Shown: positions 8,203-16,934, numbered from the stretch's first letter. The stretch is 64,000 nucleotides of DNA from Anaeromassilibacillus sp. An250 (GCF_002159845.1 NZ_NFJK01000001.1:1-64000), one strand, 5' to 3'. Notes: generated from the sequence alone by a model not told the origin. Numbers and translations: made by a program.

Positions 8203-8260
8203 AGAGCGCTACACTGGCAGTGTAGAGGTCAGCGGTTCGATCCCGCTATGCTCCACCAGA
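8203..8260 (+). pseudogene. 3' fragment of tRNA-Ala(GGC), probable attachment-site scar
   Basis: The segment holds a perfect anticodon arm (ctaca/tgtag around a ctggcag loop, anticodon GGC), a perfect T arm (agcgg/ccgct with ttcgatc), the 3' acceptor strand and encoded CCA. The 5' acceptor strand and D arm are not matched: the bases before 8203 do not pair with atgctcc. Such 3' tRNA pieces are left when integrases use tRNA genes as targets. It sits between the TIR operon and the restriction cluster. Confidence 0.7.
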
Positions 8261-8333
8261 TGGACATTACACGAACACCTACTTTTTCAAAGGCGGCTTT
8301 GCCGTAAGAGTGTGGCTGTGATGTCAAAACAGA

Positions 8334-8377
8334 ACCAGAGGGTCAAGGTACGATGTGCCTTGACCCTCTGGTTTTTA
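8334..8377. terminator. Strong intrinsic terminator between convergent units
   Basis: A 15-base stem (accagagggtcaagg with ccttgaccctctggt) followed by ttttta. On the minus strand it lies just downstream of the HAD gene and can close that unit; on the plus strand it follows the TIR operon and tRNA fragment. Confidence 0.85.
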
Positions 8378-8397
8378 TACATATAGTAGGAATCACA

Positions 8398-9306
8398 TCA
8401 GACAAGATGACGGGGAACCCCGGAAGCAGAGCTCGTAATTTTAGCTTTCTCTGTATCACGAATTCTGTCAGCTATTTTCTGGATTTTATTTGTGATCCAC
8501 ATATATGCGGTAGTTCCCTCAGAATAGTCCGCTTCTGCATACATATCCACACGTCCATCTTCGCGCATCTGCTCTACTTGCCGCATAGCCTTCCAATCCC
8601 CTTTGGGATAGATGGCAAAGGTGGCTCCACCGTTTCTTTTCACCACAGAGAAAGCCGGAATATCGCTGGGACCATCGGCAATATAAATCATATTCTCAAA
8701 ATGCACTCGACGATTTTCCTGCGGGATTTTAGAGTTCACCTCAATACCTTCGATTTTTCCAATACCTTTGTTAATTTCGAAAATGGCTCTGGTTTTTGTG
8801 GTATTGTCGATTGTATAAAGGATCTCACCAATAACTAGATTCCCTTCTGCATCAGGGGTCTCCAGGAGCTCACATCCCCAGATACCATCAACAAAAGGCA
8901 TTAGCTTGGAGCCGCGAATAATTTCTGCAAATCCTGTGCTGACGATGTAATGCTCTACCTGGATGCCGTACTCGGAATAGGTTTTATCATCTCGGAACAT
9001 TTGCTTGGTTTTTTCAAATATTTCAGGGATACCCTTATAAAACTTTTGCTTCTCGCCATATGCACGCAGTTTTTTGTTATTTAATCCCTTCAAGGTGCCG
9101 TTGTGCGCGCATTTGATGAAGTGATTCAAATAGTATGTATCTTTGTTAACACGAATGCCAGCCTTTTCATATTCTTTTGGCTTGGCATTTACTTCTTTCC
9201 AAAACTCTGTTGGGTCGATACCGTATTCTTCAAAAATCGGGTCTTGCATATAGCCATCTACAAGGGTTTTGTCACAGTCCCAAATTACGGCAATGATATT
9301 AGCCAT
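8398..9306 (-). CDS. HAD-superfamily hydrolase
   Basis: 302-residue phosphatase-like protein. Motif I is WDCDKTLVDG with nucleophile Asp10 and Asp12; motif II is IVSTGFAE near residue 125; a conserved Lys lies between; motif IV is YIADGPSDIPAF near 210. Cap insertions make it longer than simple HADs. It is the last gene of a minus-strand run that starts with the restriction cluster, separated by 73 bases from the HEPN gene. HAD phosphatases occur as accessory genes in defence islands, but the substrate cannot be predicted. A housekeeping role is possible. Confidence 0.85.
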   Translation of the reverse strand: MANIIAVIWDCDKTLVDGYMQDPIFEEYGIDPTEFWKEVNAKPKEYEKAGIRVNKDTYYLNHFIKCAHNGTLKGLNNKKLRAYGEKQKFYKGIPEIFEKTKQMFRDDKTYSEYGIQVEHYIVSTGFAEIIRGSKLMPFVDGIWGCELLETPDAEGNLVIGEILYTIDNTTKTRAIFEINKGIGKIEGIEVNSKIPQENRRVHFENMIYIADGPSDIPAFSVVKRNGGATFAIYPKGDWKAMRQVEQMREDGRVDMYAEADYSEGTTAYMWITNKIQKIADRIRDTEKAKITSSASGVPRHLV

Positions 9307-9379
9307 GTGTATGCATTCTCCTTCCTAGTCTACCTAAATAGCCGCAACCATTTCACGTTTAACGATGGACATTTCCAAC

Positions 9380-10528
9380 TTACAAAATGGGGTATTCTTG
9401 AATTTCTTCTTTTGTAAATCCAGCCCACCATAAGCTCATGTTCCTAATCAACTTATCAAGAATGATAATCAAATATTGGAGTTCAGGATCACTTTTGAAA
9501 TCATAATAATAGGCATGTCCATGAGTGATCTGATGTCTCGTTTCCTTGATCCTCTCACTAATCTTGCCTGAGGATAGATTGGGATTTGACAACAACTGCG
9601 GAAATTCATCAAACATATATTGTAATTCAGCTTTTAAGGGGAACTTCCTATCTGCTGCCTTATCTGGCTCTAGTTTATCAAACAGATATTCAAATGACAT
9701 GACCTGTTGTAAAAAGCGTTGTGGAGAAAACAATGTATCGGAAGTTCCTAAGTGGCCTAACGGTATACTTTTGGTAATTCTGCTTCCAGAATCTTTCGCT
9801 ATGTTATTTAGGATGCGAGGAACATATTTCATGGCATCAAACTGATAAAAAAATCCATCACTACAAGATACCGCTTCTTCTGAAACCATAGGGCAATAAA
9901 ACCATCCTGCTTTTAGACCATTTTTATATAGTGTGATCTGCTGAAACGGCACTTCTGATGTAGACAGCATAAACATTGTGAGCCGATACAAAACCGTCGA
10001 AATATCGTGGAGTTCTTGTATATCATCTGTCTGTATCTGGAGAAGAAGCTCTCCTTTTTTATCAAAGTCCTCAAGAAGCCCCAAACGAGAATCTTGTCCG
10101 ATGCGATACTTCAGTTCATAACGGATACCATTCATAACAAACGGAATCGTATGTACAACCTTGGGTTCCAGTGCCAAGTTGATACCCTCTCTAACCATAT
10201 CCAGGTATTTATATTTGTACCGGAACACATCATCAAGAAATGGTGATTGGAAACCTATGGTATCGTAGTTGCCTTTTGAGGCTATTGTATTGATAATATA
10301 GCAGCGCAAATAGCAGGTACTGCCCATCGAACGCTCCACAAAAAAAGTGGCCGCTTGACCTTGGCTTCCTACACCGAAATACTGCCCGTGGAGAATATAA
10401 TTTTTCTTAAAATTATGCTCCTTTGAAAAGTCACTGAGGAGGTCATTGTCTGTAAACAACTCCATTCGGTAATTTTCAATGACAAACGGGATTTTACTTT
10501 CTCTATAATCAATAAACCCTTTTATCAT
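9380..10528 (-). CDS. ApeA-like HEPN-domain protein, putative abortive-infection RNase
   Basis: 382 residues. The C-terminal HEPN helical domain has the R-x4-H motif RHQITH at 331-336 (context ERIKETRHQITHGHAYY), the metal-independent RNase signature of the family. The first 300 residues resemble the ApeA N-terminal domain: a beta-rich start (KGFIDYRESKIPFVIEN, YILHGQYFGVG, TFFVERS) followed by a mixed region. ApeA is a known anti-phage protein. The gene follows hsdS by only 6 bases, so it reads as part of the restriction operon. Assignment of the HEPN domain is firm; the ApeA label rests on pattern memory and is less sure. Confidence 0.68.
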   Translation of the reverse strand: MIKGFIDYRESKIPFVIENYRMELFTDNDLLSDFSKEHNFKKNYILHGQYFGVGSQGQAATFFVERSMGSTCYLRCYIINTIASKGNYDTIGFQSPFLDDVFRYKYKYLDMVREGINLALEPKVVHTIPFVMNGIRYELKYRIGQDSRLGLLEDFDKKGELLLQIQTDDIQELHDISTVLYRLTMFMLSTSEVPFQQITLYKNGLKAGWFYCPMVSEEAVSCSDGFFYQFDAMKYVPRILNNIAKDSGSRITKSIPLGHLGTSDTLFSPQRFLQQVMSFEYLFDKLEPDKAADRKFPLKAELQYMFDEFPQLLSNPNLSSGKISERIKETRHQITHGHAYYYDFKSDPELQYLIIILDKLIRNMSLWWAGFTKEEIQEYPIL

Positions 10529-10534
10529 ATTTCC

Positions 10535-11890
10535 TCACTTCAGCCGCTCACACAGCGGCAGCAGCTGTTCCAGTTTTTCTACAATGCGTTTTTGCTCGGC
10601 AAGGGGTGGGAGGGGGAATGCTATTTGAGACAGTATTTCTATATTAATGTTTTTTTGTGCTGTTGAACGAGACAGTTTATCAAGAATTGTTTTATAGCAC
10701 ATTAGTCCGTACATAAAAAACTCATTCGACATAATAGGCTTATAGGCATTAAACCCCACTACACTATCTGGAAAACAAGAGTCAAAGTCTAAAATTGCAA
10801 CATCACCGATATTTGCTGCAATAGTAAGGCAAACTGTACCCGCTGGCCAGATTCTACTTTGCGCGACACCTTCTTGATTATACATGGTTGACCAACAAGA
10901 AATATGACCATTAGCTCTAGCAACGTCTCCAGTTTGAATAAATGGAAATGTTCCATTTATAAACAAATTTGGATCATTTCTTGGTCGTTTTTGAGATCGT
11001 CCTCGACTTAATTCTCCAATTTGTTGCAGCCTTACCCACTTCCAACTCTCTGGAATATCAAATGGCTTTTCATCATCGGTGATTTCGGGCAGGGGCTTTT
11101 CCTTTTTGATCTTCTTTTCCGCAATCAGCCGCTGTTTTTCCTCTTGAATCTGGGCAAAGAGTTCCTCTGCGGTACCTTCTTCGGGACGCTGTTCCACCAG
11201 CTTGCCCTGAATGGCGTACTGCAAGAGGGATTTTTTCATATCCTCCGGGAAACGGCTGTTGAACTGTTCCAGCTTGCTCCATGCCTGTTCATAGTGGTCG
11301 ATATAGGGCAGTAGTTCCTCGATTTTGGCAACAATGCGCTTTTGCTCGGCAAGGGGTGGGAGCGGGAATGGCTTATTTTTAATATATTTATAATGCCGAC
11401 TATATCCACCAATTTTGCTTAAATCCCTTGAATAGAATTGAAATATATAAAAGAGAAATTTACCAACTATAATATCATCAATCGGCTCGAAAATTTTAAC
11501 ACCGTCCGCTCCAACAACAAAATCAAATTCCACAAATTTTACTTCGCTTGTGTGATCACCGAAAATAATAACTGGTCTATCATGATGATATACTTTGTCA
11601 GCTTCATTACTAAACCCAATTGAATATGCTTTCGATTGACTTATAACCGGAAATCTACCATCTGCTAATACCTGAGATTCAAGAATCTGGTATTTTTTGG
11701 ATGGGATATTTTTTGTAATACTTTCAAGATGCGCCAATCTCCAATTATCCGGAAGTTCAAATTCATATTCATCAGTTTTTTTCTGCTTGATTGCAGACAA
11801 ATCTACCGGAAAATCCCTGATATTAGGTTCCACCAACTTACCCTGAATGGCAAGTTGCAAAATGCTATTTTTTAGTTCCTGTGGGGTCAT
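10535..11890 (-). CDS. hsdS: Type I restriction-modification specificity subunit HsdS
   Basis: Determines the split DNA target of the type I complex. 451 residues with the usual two halves: target recognition domain 1 (about 45-160), central conserved region with PLPPLAEQKRIVAKIEELLP, target recognition domain 2 (about 270-410), and the C-terminal conserved copy PLPPLAEQKRIVEKLEQLLP. The helix starts LQLAIQGKLVE and LQYAIQGKLVE also repeat. Its ATG overlaps the hsdM stop by 4 bases (ATGA). Both DNA copies of the conserved region are nearly identical, which would allow domain exchange by recombination. It is more AT-rich in the recognition domains than in the rest, as usual. Confidence 0.95.
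   Translation of the reverse strand: MTPQELKNSILQLAIQGKLVEPNIRDFPVDLSAIKQKKTDEYEFELPDNWRLAHLESITKNIPSKKYQILESQVLADGRFPVISQSKAYSIGFSNEADKVYHHDRPVIIFGDHTSEVKFVEFDFVVGADGVKIFEPIDDIIVGKFLFYIFQFYSRDLSKIGGYSRHYKYIKNKPFPLPPLAEQKRIVAKIEELLPYIDHYEQAWSKLEQFNSRFPEDMKKSLLQYAIQGKLVEQRPEEGTAEELFAQIQEEKQRLIAEKKIKKEKPLPEITDDEKPFDIPESWKWVRLQQIGELSRGRSQKRPRNDPNLFINGTFPFIQTGDVARANGHISCWSTMYNQEGVAQSRIWPAGTVCLTIAANIGDVAILDFDSCFPDSVVGFNAYKPIMSNEFFMYGLMCYKTILDKLSRSTAQKNINIEILSQIAFPLPPLAEQKRIVEKLEQLLPLCERLK
10581..10620 (+). repeat. 40-bp direct repeat inside hsdS, copy 1 (copy 2 at 11331-11370)
   Basis: The two copies encode the conserved PLPPLAEQKRIV regions and match at 38 of 40 bases by eye. Each follows one target recognition domain, so recombination between them, or with another hsdS, could swap specificity. 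Confidence 0.85.
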
Positions 11891-13407
11891 TCTGCGTTCC
11901 CTCCCAGCGAAGAGGTGATTTTACTGAGCACCCGGTCAATTTCCGCATTCAGCGACGCTCGCTGCTCCTCGTACCGGTGAATCAGGTCCATGGGGGCCAG
12001 AATCTCCTCCTCCTCGTGAGGATAACCGCATTGGTCGAGATTGTAACCCAGCTCTTCGGTGAGCTGCTGAGCGGTGAACCTCTTCGCCTTGTCGAAGCCG
12101 TCCTCGGCGATCCCCTGCCGGTCGTGCCACCAGTCCAGCACCGGCTGGAAGTGCTCCAGTTTCATGGGCTTTGTCTTGGAGAAATGCTTGTAGCCCTCCG
12201 GCATGTCCAGCCGGTAAAACCAGGTTTCCTCGGTAGGGTGAGTATTGTCAAAGAACAGAATGTTGGTGGTGATGGAGGTATAGGGCGAGAACACACTGCT
12301 TGGCAGACGGATAATGGTGTGCAGGTTAAACTCTCGCAGCAGTTTCTTCTTGATGTTCACCTTGGCGTTGTCGGTGCCGAACAGGAAGCCATCGGGCAGG
12401 ATCACCGCTGCCCGACCATTGCGCTTCAGTCGGTACATGATGACCGACATGAACAGGTCAGCGGTCTCACTGCTGGCAAGGTCGTCTGGGAAGTGATTTT
12501 TCACATCGGCCTTTTCGCTGCCGCCATAGGGAGGATTCATCAGCACCACATCGAACTGGTCGTCCTCGGTATAGTCCAGCACATCTCGCGTCAGGGAATT
12601 GTCGTGGTAAACGCGGGGGACATCCAGCCCGTGCAGCAACAGATTAGTAATGCACAGCATATAGGGAAACTGCTTTTTTTCGATACCGTAGATGGAGTTG
12701 CTGTACTTATCCGCATCTGCGGTGCTCTTGATGCGCTTTTGCAGCTGATTGAGCCAGCTGATGATAAAACCACCGGTGCCGCAGGCAAAGTCGGCCATGG
12801 TCTCGCCAATCTGGGGTTTGACGACCTGGGCCATAAAGTCGGTGACAGCACGGGGCGTATAGAACTCACCAGCAGAACCGGCGCTTTGCAGCTCTTTCAG
12901 AATGGTCTCGTAAATCTCACCGAAGGCATGGCTCTCCTCATAGTCACTGAGATCCAGCTCGTCAATGACATTGAGCACTTGCCGCAGCAGCACGCCGTCC
13001 TTCATGTACTGATTAGCATCGGCAAAGGTGGTCTGCACAATGGCTTTGCTGATAGGGGTAGTGGAATCAACCTTAATTCCGGGAGTCAAGGTTTTGCCGT
13101 CAGCGTCCTTTGTGTCATTGCCTTTCAACACTGGGAACAGCGTATTATTGACGAAATTCAGCAGCTTCTCACCGGTGAGGGCGGCGCCGGATTTATCATC
13201 ATGAGCCCAATTCCGCCAGCGGCATTTCTCAGGGATGATGGATTGATATTCCTCGTCCTCAAATTCCCAGTCCTGCTCCTTTGCGTCGTACACCTTCAAA
13301 AACAGCATCCACGCAATCTGCTCAATACGCTGTGCGTCACCGTTAATGCCCGCATCGTTGCGCATGATATCGCGCAGCCGTTTTACAAATCCTGTTAAAT
13401 TGCTCAT
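11887..13407 (-). CDS. hsdM: Type I restriction-modification methyltransferase subunit HsdM
   Basis: N6-adenine methyltransferase subunit of the type I complex. 506 residues: HsdM N-terminal helical domain (1-135), then the N6_Mtase domain with motif I ADFACGTGGF and catalytic motif IV VVLMNPPYGG. The start MSNLTGFVKRLRDIMR is typical and no truncation is seen. It overlaps hsdS by 4 bases and follows the PD-(D/E)XK-like gene by 18 bases. With HsdS it protects host DNA; with HsdR it forms the restriction complex. Confidence 0.96.
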   Translation of the reverse strand: MSNLTGFVKRLRDIMRNDAGINGDAQRIEQIAWMLFLKVYDAKEQDWEFEDEEYQSIIPEKCRWRNWAHDDKSGAALTGEKLLNFVNNTLFPVLKGNDTKDADGKTLTPGIKVDSTTPISKAIVQTTFADANQYMKDGVLLRQVLNVIDELDLSDYEESHAFGEIYETILKELQSAGSAGEFYTPRAVTDFMAQVVKPQIGETMADFACGTGGFIISWLNQLQKRIKSTADADKYSNSIYGIEKKQFPYMLCITNLLLHGLDVPRVYHDNSLTRDVLDYTEDDQFDVVLMNPPYGGSEKADVKNHFPDDLASSETADLFMSVIMYRLKRNGRAAVILPDGFLFGTDNAKVNIKKKLLREFNLHTIIRLPSSVFSPYTSITTNILFFDNTHPTEETWFYRLDMPEGYKHFSKTKPMKLEHFQPVLDWWHDRQGIAEDGFDKAKRFTAQQLTEELGYNLDQCGYPHEEEEILAPMDLIHRYEEQRASLNAEIDRVLSKITSSLGGNAE

Positions 13408-13425
13408 GAAAATACCTTTCTCTTC

Positions 13426-13938
13426 TTACTGTCCGTAATATTCAAACATAAACTGTGCCCGTTCCTCAGTGAACCGCCATTCCTCCGGGATACGGTCGAT
13501 AGTGCCGCTGCCCGCGGCGCGCGGTCCCCATTTGTGGTACTCATACAGAATGGTCTCGCCCCGGCCACCGGCAGAAGCGTTCAGCACCTGAGCAATCTCG
13601 GTGGGCGAAGCCAGATACATGCGCGGCAATTCTGCATCCGAGGTTCCCTGAAACTGTACCAGGCAGAAGATCGTCTTTTTGTGGTGACCGTCCAGCCATT
13701 TTTGAATAGCCTCATGGTAATCGCAGCCCTTTTTGTAGCTCTGGGTCAGACCCCAGCCGCCGTCCTGGCTGCCCTTTACCGAGATTTTCAGCATTTTATC
13801 CCCCGAAACGGCGATCAGATCGTATTCCGGCTGATTGGCCCCGTATTGAACCGACACATCATATCGCATTCTTGCGAACTGCGCGGCAACAAACGCTTCT
13901 GCGGCCACGCCCACATGCCATGAAGTCATCTTTCCCAT
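13426..13938 (-). CDS. PD-(D/E)XK nuclease-fold-like protein inside the type I RM operon
   Basis: 170 residues. The layout AEAFVAAQFARMRYDVS ... PEYDLIAVSG ... LKISVKGSQ matches the restriction-endonuclease-like fold: a helix with Glu, then Asp in YDLI, then the I-x-V-K strand. It lies between hsdR and hsdM, abutting hsdR (no gap) and 18 bases before hsdM. Small genes of this fold are found in some type I loci; whether it cuts DNA, helps HsdR or is a separate nuclease is not known. The nuclease-fold call is by motif spacing only. Confidence 0.65.
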   Translation of the reverse strand: MGKMTSWHVGVAAEAFVAAQFARMRYDVSVQYGANQPEYDLIAVSGDKMLKISVKGSQDGGWGLTQSYKKGCDYHEAIQKWLDGHHKKTIFCLVQFQGTSDAELPRMYLASPTEIAQVLNASAGGRGETILYEYHKWGPRAAGSGTIDRIPEEWRFTEERAQFMFEYYGQ

Positions 13939-16281
13939 TTACACTACCTCGTCCGTATAAATCGCCTGTTCCAGTTCCTCCACTGCTTTCAGGTAACCCT
14001 GTTTGCCGCCGAAATACGAGGCAATCTTTGCGGGCTTGCCAAGCCGGATGAAGGGGTCCAGCTTCAAAATTTCGGTTTTTTCAATCTCATAGATGCCGGT
14101 GTTCATGTACTTGTCCAGCAAGGCCTCCAGCACCTCGCGGGCCGCGCCGCTGTACTTACTGAAGAAGTCCCGCTTTTTTACGTTGTTGGCCCGCTCTTTG
14201 CGGGTGAGGGGCTTTTTGTCAAAGGCCACATGGCAGATGAAGTCGAAGTCATCCACGTCCGACATGTTCTGCTCCGTCTTCAGCAGCTCCAGGTCGATGC
14301 CCCGCTCGTGGAGAAAATCGCGGATCTGCTCCTTCTTCTCCTGTGCCGACCACTGCCGGATAAAGTTATCCAGCGACGCATATTCGCCCCGGATGTTTTC
14401 CTTGGTGTAGTCCACAATACTCTCCTGGCGTAGCAGTTTGCCGTTTGCGTCGTATACCGACACAGTTTTGTGGATGATCTGCACCTGGCAGCCGTTCCGG
14501 TCCACAATGGGCTTTTTCCTCGGCTCCGGCGGCGGGTCCTGGTCGTCTATGCCGCCTTTTTCCGGCGGGTCCTTGGGGTCGGAGGGCTTCGCTCCCGGCA
14601 CAAAGCCCTCGTTGATTTCAATGGGGCCGTCCCACTCCGGGTCGGCAAACAGGCGAGTCACATTGCGGAAATCCATGACTACAAAATGGGTCTTGCCCTC
14701 TTTTTCTCGCAGCCGGGTGCCGCGGCCGATGATCTGCTTGAACTCAGTCATGGAGCCGATCATTTCGTCCAGCACGATCAGCTTGGTCATTTTGCAGTCC
14801 GCCCCGGTGGACAGCAATTTGGAGGTGGTGGCAATCACCGGATAGGGCGACGAAACCGAGATGAAATATTTCAGCTTTCCCTTACCGTATTCATCTCCGC
14901 CGGTAATGCGCACCACATAGTCGGGGTTCTCCTTCATCATATCCGCGTTGAGCTTTGCCAGCTCGTCCCGCATGCGCAGGGCGGCGTCCTCGGTGGCACA
15001 GAACACGATGGTCTTGGCCATGCGGTCGGTGCTTTTCAGATACTGGGTAATCTCCTCAGCCACCTGCCGGATGCGATCCTCAATGATGATGTTGTAGTCG
15101 TAATCGCTGTTGGTGTAGATCCGGTCGAGAATCTCCTCGCCGTTGATGTCCCGCTGACCCTTGTGCGGCCGCCAGCCCTCACCAATGTCGGTCATTACAT
15201 TGATGACCTTGAAGGGTGCGAGGAAGCCATCCTCAATGCCTTCTTTCAGGCTATAAGTATAGATTGGCTCCCCGAAATAACTGAGGTTGGAGATGTACTT
15301 GGTTTCCTTGGGGGTGGCGGTCATACCGATCTGGGTTGCCGACTGGAAATATTCCAGAATCCTGCGCCAGCGGCTCTCTTCCTTGGCAGAACCTCGGTGA
15401 CACTCGTCCACGATAATCAGGTCGAAGAAGTCCGGGGTAAACAGCTCGCTGAAATGTTCCTGGTCATCATCGCCCACCAGCTGCTGATACAGCGAGAAGT
15501 AAACCTCGTGGGACGTGATGGTGCTTTTGTCGTCCTTCGCCACGTTGATTTTGTGGGTGACCTTCTCCAGCGGGGCAAAGTCCTGCTGGATGGACTGGTC
15601 CACCAGAATGTTCCGGTCCGCCAGATACAGAATCTTTCGCTTCATGCCGCTTTGCAGCAGCCGGTACACGATCTGGAAGGCGGTGTAGGTCTTGCCCGTG
15701 CCGGTGGCCATGACCAGAAGAAGCCGCTGCTGCCCCCGGGCGATAGCATCCACCGTACGGTTGATGGCGTTGCGCTGGTAATAGCGCGGTGGGTAGGTGT
15801 TCTGGCTGGTATAGTAGGGCTGCTCCTGTAATGTTTCTTGCTGAGGTGTCAAGCCGGATTCCTGCTTATATCGGGCAACAAGTTCCTGTTCTGTTGGGAA
15901 TTCATCCAGGCCAAATTCCCGTTCCTGTCCAGTAAGAAAATCATGTTCAGCAAAGCCGTCACCGTTAGAACTGTACGCAAAGGGCACATCCAGCATCTTG
16001 GCATAGGTCATTGCCTGCTGTAACCCGTGAGAAACACTGTGAGTGTTGTCTTTGGCTTCCACAACGGCAATGGGATTGTTCGCATTGAGGTAGAGGATAT
16101 AGTCCGCTCGCTTTGGCTTTTCACGAAACACAAAATTACCTTTTAAGTTGATTTTCCCGTCTGTGATGCGGGTTTCCATGGTAATTTTATCCCGGCTCCA
16201 CTTGGAGGTAATGGACGGAGTAATATACTGAAGCTTAATATCTTCTTCACTCATTTGATGTTTGGGTAAAACGGGACTCAT
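13939..16281 (-). CDS. hsdR: Type I restriction endonuclease subunit HsdR
   Basis: ATP-driven DNA translocase and nuclease of the type I complex. 780 residues. The N-terminal nuclease domain has ADYILYLN and VVEAKD (PD-ExK); the helicase motor has Walker A MATGTGKTYTA, the DECH box IIVDECHRGS, motif III GMTATP and motif VI-like QIIGRGTRLREKEG; an acidic/proline linker (SDPKDPPEKGG, DDQDPPPEPRKK) precedes the C-terminal domain. Start at 16281 is chosen because gggagg lies 6 bases upstream; upstream GTG/ATG codons at 16299 and 16287 fit the site less well. First large gene of the RM operon. Confidence 0.95.
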   Translation of the reverse strand: MSPVLPKHQMSEEDIKLQYITPSITSKWSRDKITMETRITDGKINLKGNFVFREKPKRADYILYLNANNPIAVVEAKDNTHSVSHGLQQAMTYAKMLDVPFAYSSNGDGFAEHDFLTGQEREFGLDEFPTEQELVARYKQESGLTPQQETLQEQPYYTSQNTYPPRYYQRNAINRTVDAIARGQQRLLLVMATGTGKTYTAFQIVYRLLQSGMKRKILYLADRNILVDQSIQQDFAPLEKVTHKINVAKDDKSTITSHEVYFSLYQQLVGDDDQEHFSELFTPDFFDLIIVDECHRGSAKEESRWRRILEYFQSATQIGMTATPKETKYISNLSYFGEPIYTYSLKEGIEDGFLAPFKVINVMTDIGEGWRPHKGQRDINGEEILDRIYTNSDYDYNIIIEDRIRQVAEEITQYLKSTDRMAKTIVFCATEDAALRMRDELAKLNADMMKENPDYVVRITGGDEYGKGKLKYFISVSSPYPVIATTSKLLSTGADCKMTKLIVLDEMIGSMTEFKQIIGRGTRLREKEGKTHFVVMDFRNVTRLFADPEWDGPIEINEGFVPGAKPSDPKDPPEKGGIDDQDPPPEPRKKPIVDRNGCQVQIIHKTVSVYDANGKLLRQESIVDYTKENIRGEYASLDNFIRQWSAQEKKEQIRDFLHERGIDLELLKTEQNMSDVDDFDFICHVAFDKKPLTRKERANNVKKRDFFSKYSGAAREVLEALLDKYMNTGIYEIEKTEILKLDPFIRLGKPAKIASYFGGKQGYLKAVEELEQAIYTDEVV

Positions 16282-16295
16282 ATCCATTCCTCCCT

Positions 16296-16511
16296 TCACT
16301 TTACGGAATCATCCGGTAAAATATCTACAATATCATCCAATGTACAGTTCAGTGCCCGGCAGATTTTAACCAGTACTTCTACGCGTACATCTTCGTTTTT
16401 TCCCAGTTTTGCCATAGCGTTCGTGGTGATTTTCGAGGCTTTGATTAAATCTGTTTTGCTCATTCCTTCGTCGATGAGAATTTTCCATAGCTTATTATAA
16501 GAAACAGGCAT
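16296..16511 (-). CDS. Small XRE-family regulator, likely controls the RM operon
   Basis: 71-residue Cro/C1-type helix-turn-helix protein: MSKTDLIKASKITTNAMAKL forms the HTH, followed by VLVKICRALNCTLDDIVDI typical of short XRE repressors. The start has aaggagg 6-7 bases upstream. It ends 14 bases before the hsdR start on the same strand, so it leads the operon and probably regulates it, as control proteins of restriction systems do. That role is inference from position. Confidence 0.85.
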   Translation of the reverse strand: MPVSYNKLWKILIDEGMSKTDLIKASKITTNAMAKLGKNEDVRVEVLVKICRALNCTLDDIVDILPDDSVK

Positions 16512-16631
16512 AATCTTCCTCCTTGTTTACCCTTTGTTATGTACTATTTTATCATACCGCGAAAAAGATTTCAATTTATAATTGAATATCTCAATATTCA
16601 ATTTGATTTTGGCTTACCTTCGATTCCAACT

Positions 16632-16656
16632 GGTACGTCGCGGAATGCGACGTACC
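16632..16656. repeat. Perfect 10-bp inverted repeat with 5-base loop
   Basis: ggtacgtcgc and gcgacgtacc flank ggaat. A further gcgacgt copy follows at 16658. It lies 120 bases upstream of the XRE-hsdR operon and is GC-rich in an AT-rich interval. It could be an operator, a hairpin or a recombination site; there is no T-run for termination. Confidence 0.6.
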
Positions 16657-16706
16657 CTGCGACGTGCCCCTATGGAACACCCCCTTCCTCCTGATTACTG
16701 CAACAA

Positions 16707-16737
16707 AAAGGGATGCCCCAAAACAGGGCATCCCTTT
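16707..16737 (-). terminator. Intrinsic terminator of the 57-residue gene
   Basis: Stem aaagggatgcc with ggcatcccttt; on the minus strand the stem is followed by tttttg. It lies directly downstream of the minus-strand gene ending at 16761. Confidence 0.8.
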
Positions 16738-16760
16738 GCATATTATCTTTGAACTTTGCT

Positions 16761-16934
16761 TCACTCCTGACTTTTATCAGAATACTTCTTTTTCCATGTT
16801 TCCAATTCCTTTCGCCCTTCTTCGCTGGCGTATAATTTCTGGATTTCGGGTGCGAGGAATCGGGCGAAGGAATCAATGATGGACTGTGGCAGTTCGATCT
16901 CGTATGGATTTTGATGTTTTTGCTGGCTGGCCAT
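16761..16934 (-). CDS. Small conserved-looking hypothetical protein
   Basis: 57 residues, start at MASQQKHQNPYEIELP, hydrophilic, likely helical (SIIDSFARFLAPEIQKLY, then SEEGRKELETWKKKYSDK). Small proteins of this pattern sit next to recombination and replication genes of Clostridia mobile elements, but I cannot name a family. No strong Shine-Dalgarno site is visible; an ATG 7 codons upstream (16955) is an alternative. A terminator follows at 16707-16737. Confidence 0.6.
   Translation of the reverse strand: MASQQKHQNPYEIELPQSIIDSFARFLAPEIQKLYASEEGRKELETWKKKYSDKSQE

Noticed and set aside
11881-13398. Long plus-strand open frame (505 codons) opposite hsdM
   Set aside because: Exact antisense of a confirmed methyltransferase gene in GC-rich DNA; no ribosome site and no protein family.
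14470-15831. 453-codon plus-strand frame opposite hsdR
   Set aside because: Antisense shadow of HsdR, which has all its helicase motifs.
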